From: Stramenopiles sp. TOSAG23-3
Taxonomy: Eukaryota; Sar
Length of the DNA stretch: 25,993 bases
Direction: 5' to 3'
Assembly (NCBI GenBank): GCA_900128585.1
Contig: LT642280.1
Coordinates: forward strand, 1-25,993
Below, piece after piece: positions 1 to 9,125 of this stretch. Every line of letters begins with the position of its first letter. Position 1 is the first letter of the stretch. Position numbers and translations under genes: made by a program. The notes beneath the pieces are model-generated. The model was not told the origin of the DNA. It worked only from the letters and a program-made list of their open reading frames with translations, and made no database searches.

Positions 1-520
1 TATAATATTAATTACAGTAATAAAATTGAAGATCACATTTTTTCCAAAAAAATAAAAAATAACTTAAATTTTTTTATTCACAAAAAAAATGGTCGTCAAT
101 CAATATTATTAAGGTTTAATAAATGAATATTCATATTGATATATTATATAATATAATTTATATATATGATTGTATTAATTGTACCTTAATCTATTTATTA
201 TTGATCCAATGCTATGTCCTACCGCCGTGATTATTTCAAAATCTCTTTTCTGTGGTGGGGAAGAGAGAAAAAAGAAAGAAAGAAAAACAATTATTATTAT
301 TATTATTGTATGATATGAGAAGAAATAATTTAATATGGAAAAAAAGAGATAGAGAATATACATACATTTGATTTTTAAAAAAGAGAATGGAACTATAATT
401 AAACGTTAAATATTAAGGCAAGAAGAAATTATTGTTTACGGCAAGAGGGGTCATTTTTTCCTTTGTTCTAGGGAAACGTTCCAACTATACTATCTACAAT
501 ACTCACTGGGCAAAGAAGGG
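1..520. other. AT-rich spacer, no gene seen
   Basis: The stretch is strongly AT-rich, with short GAAA and ATT microsatellites around 268-305. The only open frame (175-363, minus strand) is hydrophobic and low in complexity and has no family signal, so I do not call it. The last part must hold the promoter and leader of the gene starting at 521, but no element stands out. Confidence 0.7.
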
Positions 521-3160
521 ATGAAGCCCGAGGCCCAGCTTGGTCGGGGTCGGGCGTGCATAGACTTTAGAACAGTCATGGATTTGCCCTCTAAAAGCAC
601 TGGGTTGAGATATCTCCTTCTTTCGCCAATAATATTGTGTACGTGGTTCATCTTTCGGTGTTCTTTACTGTTCGAGCCGTCTCGACAGGAGCTCTCTCTG
701 TTTTGTGGGATTTTGGTGGGCACTCTGTTCCTAAAAACCTTGGGCCACGTTTCCGTCCGCAAGAGCACTACGTCCAGCAATGGGAAATCAGTTCCGTACC
801 CACCGAGCCGCAAACGCGAGAAAACATTTAAGCAAAAAATTGGGGCCATAGTTCCATGCCACAAATCTGAGGCTGAGATTAAGAAAGGACTTCAAAGTCT
901 TTTGATAAAAGGGATTTTGCCGGAACATATTTACGTGATGGATAATGCCGACTCACCGGTACCGCCAGACGATACTAAAAGGGTCGTGCGCTGCATACAC
1001 CCGGGAATTAAGTACATATTTATACCCAAGGGCCTGAAGACTTTTGCGCTGTGGAAGGCCACAAACGATTTTCCTAGCACCGTAAAGTACATTCTTCATT
1101 TGGACGACGACACTGTGCTTGCAGACAGCATCCGCTTCAACGAGGCAACATTCGATGACCCGACCGTAAGCTCGATTTCTTACAATATTCGAGTGAGGGA
1201 CCTGAGCGGGCGTTCTTCCGCGGACAGTGCGGCAAGCTGGTTGCATCGGTGCATTGATTTTGAGTTCTCCCTGAAAAACTCATGGCGGGTGTTTCAGACT
1301 AAGTATGAGGGGACTGGATGGTGGGCGCATGGAATATGTGGACTGTGGCGCCGCGAAGCATTCTACGAAACCTTGCGCAGCCACCCCTTTCGCCCGTTCG
1401 GGGAAGACACTTGGTTGGGTGCAATAAACTCTTTTCGAGGATACCGCATGGTGCACGAGTGCCATGGAAACGTATTTACGCACGCGCCGTCTACGCTATG
1501 TTCGTTCAGTAGCCGTATACAGGGGTACGGAGCGACATCGCTATGGAAACAAAGAGCCAAGCGGTGGTATGTCACAAATTTTTCCCTGTTGCATATACGC
1601 CTGCTGCAGTTTTTTACAAGGTTGCCAAAGCACAGTCCCGTTTCTCGTCTCCAGGAGATTGTATACCGCTCGGAGTTGCTCCTTCAACCCCTGTGGCATT
1701 TTATGCATTTGCTGTGGGTTCCGTCGATAACATTCAGGTGCTTCATGTATTTTTCGCTGCCGGAACAAATTATTGCAGCCTTGGCCTTGTACGCGCTTCT
1801 TCTGTTTCACTTTTATGTGGTCAGTGCGTTGGGATTCCCGAAAGAGCAACGGAAGGGGGACATCTTGTTTTCCTACCCACTGTTTTACCTGTTTTTGTCG
1901 TTGACCGAAGTGTATGCGTCTTGGTATGCATTGCTTGTGTACATTCCCATGTTTCCATCGAAAATCGGTCGATACACTTCAAGGACAGAGCTTTTGAAAA
2001 CGTTGCAGAAAACTGCAGTAGAGGCTTCCACTAAGTCGGTAGACGAAACCAAACAGACTCTGCGCAAGTTTTTAAAAATGAAACCTGGGGATGCCGACAA
2101 CAACCAGTTGGTGTACCACTACATTGCCGGGCGCCTGGTGAATGCGATCGAGAAATATCCTGGCGTTTTGGGCGCGCCCCTTTCCAAAATTGGCTTTGCA
2201 CGCACAAGCGGTGAAGTTCGGGAACAGTGCAACTATCGATGCGCAGACTTTTTTATTTTAGGAGCTTCAAAATGTGGGACTACGTCCCTATCAAGGCATT
2301 TATTAGCCCATCGAAAAATATCGTTCTTGTCCAGACTAGGCGGAGAGTCCTGTTCGCGGACGTTTCTGGAACAAGACGTGTCTCGGCTGACTTGTGACAA
2401 CATGGATGCTTTAGAGTGCCACATTTACGACAAGCGGCACGCCTCTGTATCATTCATGCACGCTTTGAACCGATTGTACACCCCACAAGATGACGGGGGC
2501 GGAAGCAAGCTTGGGCATTACACCCCACATTACCTGTACCACCCGTCAGTTCCGTTCAATATCCGTGATACATACACTGCTGAGTCTTTGAAAGCTTTGA
2601 AATTCATCGTGATGCTGCGAGAGCCCGTTTCTCGGGCGGTGTCGAGCTGGAAGTACAAAGTGCAGTGTGGGAAAGAGCACAGATCTCTTGAAAAGGCGAT
2701 AAAGGAGGGCATGTTTCAAGTGACATCATCGGAACGAATGTTGTCCCTGAAAGATTTTCAAATCGGATCTGAAACCTTTAGGAATCATTGGGAGTCTGCT
2801 ATTTTGGATGCCCCGGGTAGAACATGCTCACCGTTTAAGGACCATGTCGGTAAAGGCGTTTATAGCCTGCAATTAGAGCTGTGGTTTTCTATATTTTCAA
2901 ACCGAGAGCACTACAAATTTATCCCCCTTGAAAGTTTGAGGGATCGGCCAAAAAAGACCGTTAGAGACGTCCTTGAGTTTGTTGGATTAGAAAGCACGGA
3001 AGAGTGCAACCAATCTACGCAAATTCGGTACAACGGATCGAAGCCTTCTGGGGTCAAATTAAGTGCCGAAGACCTTAGGGCTATTGAACGGCTGAAAGAG
3101 TTTTACCGCCCGTATAATGAGAAATTGTATGCAATGATTGGTCGGAAATTGGGTTGGTAG
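521..3160 (+). CDS. GT2 glycosyltransferase-sulfotransferase fusion, membrane protein
   Basis: This 879-residue protein joins two enzymes. Two hydrophobic segments (about 30-50 and 57-75) precede a family 2 glycosyltransferase domain (about 105-350), with acidic metal/sugar-nucleotide motif D195-D196-D197 in LHLDDDT, a GED motif at 294-296 (likely catalytic base) and KQRAKRW at 343-349, which resembles the QxxRW signature of processive GT2 enzymes but with Arg at the usual Gln position. About three hydrophobic segments follow (384-478). The C-terminal domain (about 570-879) is a PAPS-dependent sulfotransferase: the 5'-phosphosulfate loop is GASKCGTTS from G581 and the 3'-phosphate motif is LREPVSRAVSS with R700 and S708. 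It probably makes and sulfates a polysaccharide in the Golgi or plasma membrane; substrate unknown. ATG 521 is the first in-frame start; ATG 578 is an alternative. The assignment of both domains is firm; the combined reaction is inference. Confidence 0.88.
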   Translation: MKPEAQLGRGRACIDFRTVMDLPSKSTGLRYLLLSPIILCTWFIFRCSLLFEPSRQELSLFCGILVGTLFLKTLGHVSVRKSTTSSNGKSVPYPPSRKREKTFKQKIGAIVPCHKSEAEIKKGLQSLLIKGILPEHIYVMDNADSPVPPDDTKRVVRCIHPGIKYIFIPKGLKTFALWKATNDFPSTVKYILHLDDDTVLADSIRFNEATFDDPTVSSISYNIRVRDLSGRSSADSAASWLHRCIDFEFSLKNSWRVFQTKYEGTGWWAHGICGLWRREAFYETLRSHPFRPFGEDTWLGAINSFRGYRMVHECHGNVFTHAPSTLCSFSSRIQGYGATSLWKQRAKRWYVTNFSLLHIRLLQFFTRLPKHSPVSRLQEIVYRSELLLQPLWHFMHLLWVPSITFRCFMYFSLPEQIIAALALYALLLFHFYVVSALGFPKEQRKGDILFSYPLFYLFLSLTEVYASWYALLVYIPMFPSKIGRYTSRTELLKTLQKTAVEASTKSVDETKQTLRKFLKMKPGDADNNQLVYHYIAGRLVNAIEKYPGVLGAPLSKIGFARTSGEVREQCNYRCADFFILGASKCGTTSLSRHLLAHRKISFLSRLGGESCSRTFLEQDVSRLTCDNMDALECHIYDKRHASVSFMHALNRLYTPQDDGGGSKLGHYTPHYLYHPSVPFNIRDTYTAESLKALKFIVMLREPVSRAVSSWKYKVQCGKEHRSLEKAIKEGMFQVTSSERMLSLKDFQIGSETFRNHWESAILDAPGRTCSPFKDHVGKGVYSLQLELWFSIFSNREHYKFIPLESLRDRPKKTVRDVLEFVGLESTEECNQSTQIRYNGSKPSGVKLSAEDLRAIERLKEFYRPYNEKLYAMIGRKLGW

Positions 3161-3686
3161 AATCATAAAAAGATTTTTTTATACTTTCGAATTTATTTTT
3201 TTCACTATATTGATGAATTTACATCGTACCGAATGCCCTGTGGGCCTGTGGGGTGGTATTTTATTTCGATGTTCATCATAGTGCGCTCTTGTTGTTTTTT
3301 GCGAGAACCTCGTCGTTCGGTAGTGTTAGAATAGTACAACAGCACCGTACTTCATTTCACCAGGTAAGTAAATACAAGGACACAGTATTACCAAACCACA
3401 ATTCTTCGCAAACAACCTTTCTTCTTCTTCTATTTTTATTATTATTATTATTTCGTCGTAGTAGTAGTACGGTACTTGGTATTGTCGTCTATAATAATAA
3501 TATACAATAATAACAGAAGAATTATTATTATGATGAGTACTATTTGACTGGCGACGCTGAATCATCACACAAAGCATTTGTTCGTTGCGTTGGAAACGAA
3601 AATGTACGGAGCTTTTCTTTTGTTCACCAAAAAGTAGACGACGAACTAAGTAAATTGAATTTGTTTCTCTAATCAAATAAGAGAAA
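3161..3686. other. Intergenic spacer with TTC, ATT and GTA microsatellites
   Basis: Downstream of the fusion gene the sequence turns AT-rich. Short TTC, ATT and GTA triplet runs lie at about 3420-3530. An 85-residue open frame at 3253-3510 is composed largely of these repeats and lacks any recognisable domain, so it is not called. The 3' part contains the leader of the G-patch gene. Confidence 0.6.
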
Positions 3687-4400
3687 ATGAATTTAGACGA
3701 TTTGAACTATTTGGGAAAGAAAGCGAGGCGTAGGTTTGGGGCACGTGCCAATGAGGCAGTGTCGACTGAAACTTCGAACACCGCGAAAAAAATGATGGAA
3801 AAGATGGGGTGGACAGAGGGGCAGGGGTTGGGGAAGAACAGTGACGGAAGATCGACTCATATTGCTACCAAGAAGAGGGAAGATAAAAAAGGCTTGGGTC
3901 ATGGAAAATTAGAAGTTTCGCAAGGAAAAACTATCGACTGGTCGACAGAGGCAAAAGACGGTCGAACTCACGAATTATGGTGGAACGACGTGTACTCCAA
4001 GAACAGCGATAAGAAGAAGAAGAAGAAGAAAAAGAAGAAGAGCAAGAAAAAACGCAAGCGTTCAGACAGTGACGATAGCTCTGATGATGACGACTTGGAT
4101 GCCAAATTGTTTAAAGCCTGCGGCGGGACACGCCTTGGCATGCGAGCGCGCGGGGAACAGGACGGGAAATTTAAAAGAACCGAGGAAGCGGATTCTATTT
4201 TTCTGGCAAAGTACGGCGGCGGGGATTATGCTGATAAGAAGAAGAAGAGCAGTAGTAGCGATAAGTCGCCTGGAGTGAAAGACTCCCCGGGTAGAGAAAA
4301 GAAATCGAAGAAGGAAAAGAAGGAAAAGAAGGAAAAGAAGGAAAAAAAGGAAAAAAAGGAAAAGAAGTCAAAAAAAGAGAAAAAAAAGAAAAAGGAATAA
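3687..4400 (+). CDS. G-patch domain protein, GPATCH4-like
   Basis: The 237-residue product is a probable nucleolar RNA-associated protein. A G-patch lies at about 32-75: MMEKMGWTEGQGLGKN, then a glycine-containing end KKGLGHG. G-patch domains bind and stimulate DEAH-box helicases. The order G-patch then a WWND-VYSK motif (W98, W99) matches GPATCH4, whose G-patch is followed by HWWNELFNK; PINX1 is the next closest idea. The rest is highly charged: a polylysine stretch near 108-125, an acidic serine patch (SDSDDSSDDDD), and a C-terminal tail of about six KKE repeats encoded by a 9-bp nucleotide repeat. Such tails are typical nucleolar-localisation regions. The gene has one exon here. Family confidence is high for G-patch, moderate for GPATCH4. 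Confidence 0.85.
   Translation: MNLDDLNYLGKKARRRFGARANEAVSTETSNTAKKMMEKMGWTEGQGLGKNSDGRSTHIATKKREDKKGLGHGKLEVSQGKTIDWSTEAKDGRTHELWWNDVYSKNSDKKKKKKKKKKSKKKRKRSDSDDSSDDDDLDAKLFKACGGTRLGMRARGEQDGKFKRTEEADSIFLAKYGGGDYADKKKKSSSSDKSPGVKDSPGREKKSKKEKKEKKEKKEKKEKKEKKSKKEKKKKKE
4010..4048 (+). repeat. AAG triplet run inside the G-patch gene
   Basis: A run of AAG codons, with a few AAA, encodes a polylysine block in the GPATCH4-like protein. It is a triplet microsatellite kept in frame. Confidence 0.8.
4305..4370 (+). repeat. 9-bp tandem repeat encoding KKE units
   Basis: The unit GAAGGAAAA repeats about six times with A/G changes and encodes Lys-Lys-Glu triplets at the C-terminus of the G-patch protein. 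The period is a multiple of three, so copy changes would alter tail length without breaking the frame. Confidence 0.8.
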
Positions 4401-5041
4401 GTTGATACAAAGATCAGTTCTGTAATCATTCCAACTAAACCAAACAAATTTAACCAACCGACGACGACTAGCCGTGTATACTATTAATACTAAAAAAATG
4501 TAAAAAAAATGATGATGATGGATGCGCCACACTATAATACATAGACGCAGCAGAGGAATGAGGGAGGAAGAAGTGAAGAAGGAATAAAAAAAAGAAGAAG
4601 AAAAGAAGAAGAAGAAGAAAGAAAAGAAAAGACAAAAAGAAGAAGAAGAGAAAAAAAGAAAAGAAAAGAAAAGAAAAAAAGAAGAGAAGAAGAAAAGAGA
4701 ATACATATTTAATATACTTTTATAATTGATTTACCTATATATATATACAGAAAGAAGATCTTTTCTACTCCTCTTCTTCTACAGTAAAAAGAAAAGAAGA
4801 AAAAAAAAAAGAAGAAGAAGAAGAAAAAAAAAGAGAAGTAGTAGAAAATCTCGAATATTATATAATAAACAATACTTCAAATAAATTTATCATGTCATCA
4901 ATGACTCAATATAAAAGACGAAGTGAACAGCAATCCCTTTACTTTGATTTAAAGAAGATAAGGTGTATTAAATGTATATAGGAAAGTACTAGATTCTGCA
5001 TTTCCACCATAAGAAAGAAAAGTAATCGAGAAAAGGGTAGG
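4401..5041. repeat. Purine-rich microsatellite spacer
   Basis: Between the G-patch and J-domain genes the plus strand is nearly pure A/G at 4560-4700 and again at 4785-4850, made of interrupted GAA, AAAAG and GAAAA units, with a short TATA dinucleotide run near 4738. Open frames here are low-complexity translations of the repeats. I see no gene. Confidence 0.75.
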
Positions 5042-6232
5042 ATGGAAACGCGGCCCCTCCGTCGTCGCAATACTGACAATAAAGAAACTGGGTTGCATGG
5101 GAGCCCAAGACTGCGAGCGGCGGGGTCCTATACTCGTAGAGCCGGAGAAAATGTGCTAGAGCGTCTTTTGCTTGGGTTGCATGAATTCCAGCCCCAAGGT
5201 GGTATATACGTGTTTGTGTTTACGTTTTTTGTTAGCTGGTCCTTTGCCCGTATTTTTGAAACGCTTTCAGGAAAGGGTGAGGCACCCGACCACTCTTTGC
5301 GTTGGCCCTTGGGAGTGTTTCTTGGCACGACCCTTGCAAGCCTTTGGATCGGTGAGGATGAAGAGGACGCGTCGAGTCGCGGCAGCGTTTTAGTGCTGCT
5401 CCGCTCTCGGATTTTGCACATTGCAAAGCTATTTGGGGCCGCAGTGTCGATATCGTTCTTTGAACGGTTTCTCGTGTTTCCCTACGCGGCAACATCTTTG
5501 TTTCTTCCCGCAGCTCTATCTATGGTCGCTCAAGACAGGTATATAGCTTTACGGATTTCTTCGAAGGGCCAACGTCGAATGGAAAGATCCAATAGTTTCT
5601 ATGAAACCGATTCAAAGACTGTGTACTCCTACGTTTGCTGCTGCGCTGCTAGGAATCGCGGCGGTGCAGCGCGCCCAAGCAAACAAAAGAGTGCGTACCA
5701 ACGCGCCGTCATTTTGAACCTCCTCTTTATCCTGTTCGCTATGGTAGTAGTGCTTTTCCACCTCAGATACCCGGCGAAACTAAACGGTTCTGTTCTAAAG
5801 CGACTTCCGCCGACCCCTTACTTTGGGATAACGTTGTTCCCATTTTCGAAGCCCGCTGTTGGCGAAGGTGGCAAACAGAAGAACACAAAGAAAACCTTTG
5901 CCGATGGTTACTTCAATTACAAGGGCAGGAGGGAAAAGAACGCCAGGGGGAACGACGACGAGGAGGAACCCCTTGAGTTCGGGCAAAAGGGAAAGGAGAA
6001 GAAGACGGAATATATGGTAGAGTTAGGAATGTCTCCAGGGGCTGACTTTTCCCTGAAGGATTTAAAAAATCATTATCGCACCCTTGCCATGAAGTACCAC
6101 CCAGACAAGTGCGGGCATGGCGGGTATGACCTGGACGAAGACCTATGCCAAGAACGTTTCATTAGAATTAGAAAAGCAAGCGAATACTTGGAAAGGTGGA
6201 AAAAGCGTGAAACTGATAGGCGGCGTCGTTGA
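5042..6232 (+). CDS. Membrane-anchored J-domain (DnaJ-like) protein
   Basis: The 396-residue product is a probable Hsp70 co-chaperone anchored in a membrane. A basic N-terminus is followed by hydrophobic segments at about 54-72, 88-102, 130-165 and 225-243. A charged, Lys-rich linker leads to a C-terminal J-domain (about 325-390) containing helix II LKDLKNHYRTLAMKY and the essential HPD tripeptide at H353-P354-D355, followed by a helix III with the expected FIRIRKASEYL pattern. The intact HPD means it should be able to stimulate an Hsp70 ATPase. The C-terminal position of the J-domain with upstream membrane segments suggests recruitment of Hsp70 to the cytosolic face of ER or another membrane, which is inference. 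It is convergent with the next gene, only 145 bp away. I cannot assign an orthologue. Confidence 0.82.
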   Translation: METRPLRRRNTDNKETGLHGSPRLRAAGSYTRRAGENVLERLLLGLHEFQPQGGIYVFVFTFFVSWSFARIFETLSGKGEAPDHSLRWPLGVFLGTTLASLWIGEDEEDASSRGSVLVLLRSRILHIAKLFGAAVSISFFERFLVFPYAATSLFLPAALSMVAQDRYIALRISSKGQRRMERSNSFYETDSKTVYSYVCCCAARNRGGAARPSKQKSAYQRAVILNLLFILFAMVVVLFHLRYPAKLNGSVLKRLPPTPYFGITLFPFSKPAVGEGGKQKNTKKTFADGYFNYKGRREKNARGNDDEEEPLEFGQKGKEKKTEYMVELGMSPGADFSLKDLKNHYRTLAMKYHPDKCGHGGYDLDEDLCQERFIRIRKASEYLERWKKRETDRRRR

Positions 6233-6377
6233 GTGTTTGTTAAGAGTGTCTTTTCCAGAAGTGTTTTACCAAAGCATTAAATAACCCAAGTTCATAAATC
6301 AAATACTCTGTAAACGTACCTGCCTGCCGGCCTCGATGTACCTAAAGTAAACAAAATGTATTTTTCGCCGTGGTGCT

Positions 6378-7754
6378 TCAAATTTTCCATCTACCGGGAT
6401 GGAGTCTAGCGTTGCGAGCGTGGGCCGTCACCGGTCGCCTTTTTTTTTTCAAAAATTTTGCAGGAGCATTCCCAACATTTTTGCGCTGCGAAACGAACGC
6501 GGACTGTGGTCTTTGTTTTGCGGGTGTTGTTCTAGATTGGGGTAAAGATGAAAGTTCATTTCGATCTGCGGCCGTTGCCACTGCCAATAGATTCAGGCCA
6601 TTTTCCTGCCCACGGATAACCGCAGTGCTGGGGCGGATGGTCTTTGAAACCATTCTGCTGTTATCAACCATTCTAGTCGACGAGGACTGATAGACCCTAC
6701 TTGGGACCGCTGATTGTGGTCTCAATTTCCTCGTAAGCATTTGTGGCTGCAGGTGACCACTGCGCTTCAGCACAGAAAGCGACGCCTGTCCCTTTTGCCG
6801 CATTGCCTGGACGTTCTTTGCGCTTTTTTTGGGAGTATCATTTCCTCGAAAGTACTCCATTTTCTGTGCGGGTGCAGATCCGTACAAATCGACACGGTCG
6901 TTGGCTGCTCGGACCCGTAGGTTGTGTGCCGAGTACTCTTTTCCAACGAGAGGGAGCTTGAATACTTCGTTCAGGGCCAACGGGAACATTTCGACCGCAT
7001 CGCTATCCTTCGCGTGGTATTTGGATTTCACGTTGTCCGGCAACGGCTTGCTTGCGCAATCCAAGCATTTTTGACCCCACAGGCCAGTTATGTTTCGCAA
7101 AAACCTTGACGGCTTAAGCTGCGGGTGAATTACCATCTCTTTTTTATCCAGCGGGTGAGGTTTCCACAGTGATCTAGAGTGCTGCCCAGCCCTCATCTGC
7201 AATTCCCTTTTGTTGTCGGCCGCCGTCTGAAATGGCCCTCGGAAAAATTTGGTCTGCTCCTTCTGCCTCGCATCGGCCCGGCGCAGTTCCTTCTCATACT
7301 CGTACATGCGCCTGGGGTGCGCAGTGTTGCGTTTTATTGTTTTCTGTTCTATGGATCTATTTTCTTTGTCTTGTTTGGCGTACATCCTGTTTCGGTAGGC
7401 TATGTTAAAGCACCGGTGGAACAACTCTGGCTCGCCCAGCAACGTTTTAAAGTCGTCTGGTACTGGAACGTCCCATTTGGGTTTCGGGTGCGCTGCTTTA
7501 AATGCCTCTTCAAATGTTTTCTGCCGCAGCTTACCATCCATATGATTTTCTGAAATAGCCTTGTCCCTTGCAACAGTAGCGTTGGCTTTCGTCAATGCGT
7601 TGAACCCAAACACGGTGCTTCTAGGGCGTTTTTCAGTAGAAGCATTTTCTGTATAATCGATTCCCATGGAAATATTTAGTACTTCATTGGTAGTCTTGAC
7701 ATGTTTCAGGGATGGGTCATTGCATCCTACCGACGTTTGCTTCAGTAAAGGCAT
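6378..7754 (-). CDS. Uncharacterised protein with RPxSA motifs, possible axonemal protein
   Basis: The frame is open from 7775 but begins there with TTG; the first ATG is at 7754, giving 458 residues. No enzyme domain is visible. The protein is basic and carries five RP-x-[ST]-[AT]-like motifs: RPRST at 43-47, RPQSA at 345-349, RPSTA at 374-378, RPQSA at 415-419 and RPVTA at 440-444. I associate such RPxSA tags with proteins of flagella and axonemal microtubules in protists, but have no domain match to prove it. The middle (about 120-200) is rich in charged residues and aromatic Tyr/Phe, with a helix-forming stretch YEKELRRADARQKEQ. There are no membrane segments or signal peptide. Function unknown; a structural ciliary role is a guess supported by the nearby CFAP97-like gene. 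Confidence 0.72.
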   Translation of the reverse strand: MPLLKQTSVGCNDPSLKHVKTTNEVLNISMGIDYTENASTEKRPRSTVFGFNALTKANATVARDKAISENHMDGKLRQKTFEEAFKAAHPKPKWDVPVPDDFKTLLGEPELFHRCFNIAYRNRMYAKQDKENRSIEQKTIKRNTAHPRRMYEYEKELRRADARQKEQTKFFRGPFQTAADNKRELQMRAGQHSRSLWKPHPLDKKEMVIHPQLKPSRFLRNITGLWGQKCLDCASKPLPDNVKSKYHAKDSDAVEMFPLALNEVFKLPLVGKEYSAHNLRVRAANDRVDLYGSAPAQKMEYFRGNDTPKKSAKNVQAMRQKGQASLSVLKRSGHLQPQMLTRKLRPQSAVPSRVYQSSSTRMVDNSRMVSKTIRPSTAVIRGQENGLNLLAVATAADRNELSSLPQSRTTPAKQRPQSAFVSQRKNVGNAPAKFLKKKRRPVTAHARNARLHPGRWKI

Positions 7755-9125
7755 CCTTGTTTGCTTTTTCAACAAATGTATCTGTTTCGTTCCAAACCAT
7801 AACCTGGATGGTGGTTTCTAAACATTCTTCGCTGAATAGTGGCAACGTTGTAGGTTGGTGTTCATTTCTTTCATTCCTATATTTTGTGTGTGTGTGCGCG
7901 TACAATATAAATGTACATAACATGCACTTTCAATTCCTTTTGTAACGTTTCATTTTTGTTTGTACTTGTGGTAGTACGGTAGGTAGGAACAGGTAAAAAA
8001 ACCAAGTGTCATGGTGGGTACATATAATATACATACTATAACAGTACACAATAAATTCAAGGAAAAGTCAAAAAACTATTTTTATACTAGTCTATATTAT
8101 TATATACTTATAGTTATTATTAGACTACGTATATAATATAGCAGGAATATAATAATAATAGTACGATACCGTACCATAACGATGTTTCCATATATATTAT
8201 TATACGAAGAAGGTATTCAATTTTGTGTGTTATTCCATCCACATCATGTTGTAATGATACTCACTATATGAAAATTTTTGATAAATGAAATATTTTATAT
8301 TATTTTTACTTCTGTATTAATATTATGAACGGTATATTAATAAGTGAATAAGAAAGAGTGTGTACAACGGTCAATATAATAATAACCAGTGAAAGTTGAG
8401 TTGAGTTGATGCGGGGTATTTTTTTGTCAGAAAGGACAAGTTGAAAACCTCGTCCATTTCCCTATTAAACAAGCATTTATTATACAAAAAACAACTACTA
8501 CACATTTAGCAGTCACAATATTAGCTATACGCGTATATCTTCTATAAATACCGTTATACATTTATATTATTGCATAACTTTATCTAACAGGTACATAATA
8601 CGTAATGTAACAATAACCATCTATTCCTTTTCTCATATTGGATTTTTTCACGAATAAATTTATTCAAGGACATCACAGCATCCCAAAATTATTTTTTTAT
8701 GTAGATGATTGCTATAGTAATAGCATGTATGATAAAATAAATAAAAAATCCGATTGGTTCTCTAATTGATTGATCGGCAATGACATTGTTACACGATATA
8801 AATACACTATGCATTTATGCATGGCCTACGTATGGCTTTATAATGATGACCTACTACTGGTATTTCATCACCGATATATATATAGCTATACGGTTTCCTC
8901 GGCGGCAGGGTGTGTGAACGCGATGAGTATAATATGAGTGATTAATTTTAATCGATCTATAGAAAATCGCGTGTACTGGTTCGTTTCTTCTCAGAGTACA
9001 ATTTGTTTACAGAACGAGATAACCCACCTAGTTGTTTATTCAAATATTCTTCGGTGTGAACGGTTTCTGGTACTTGAAGAGAGACAGCGTGTTGTTGAAG
9101 ACAAACTCCTGAACTGCCAAGCAGA
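7755..9125. other. Long AT-rich spacer upstream of the cyclase gene
   Basis: About 1.4 kb without a convincing gene. It contains short TA and ATT runs and several GTAC-containing patches (near 7973 and 8162). The region is flanked by two outward-reading genes (minus to the left, plus to the right), so it must contain both promoters. GC content rises after about 8880, close to the cyclase start. I found no tRNA-like or repeat-family match. Confidence 0.6.

Noticed and set aside
3253-3510. An 85-residue frame between the first two genes
   Set aside because: It is composed largely of triplet microsatellites and has no recognisable homology or plausible domain.
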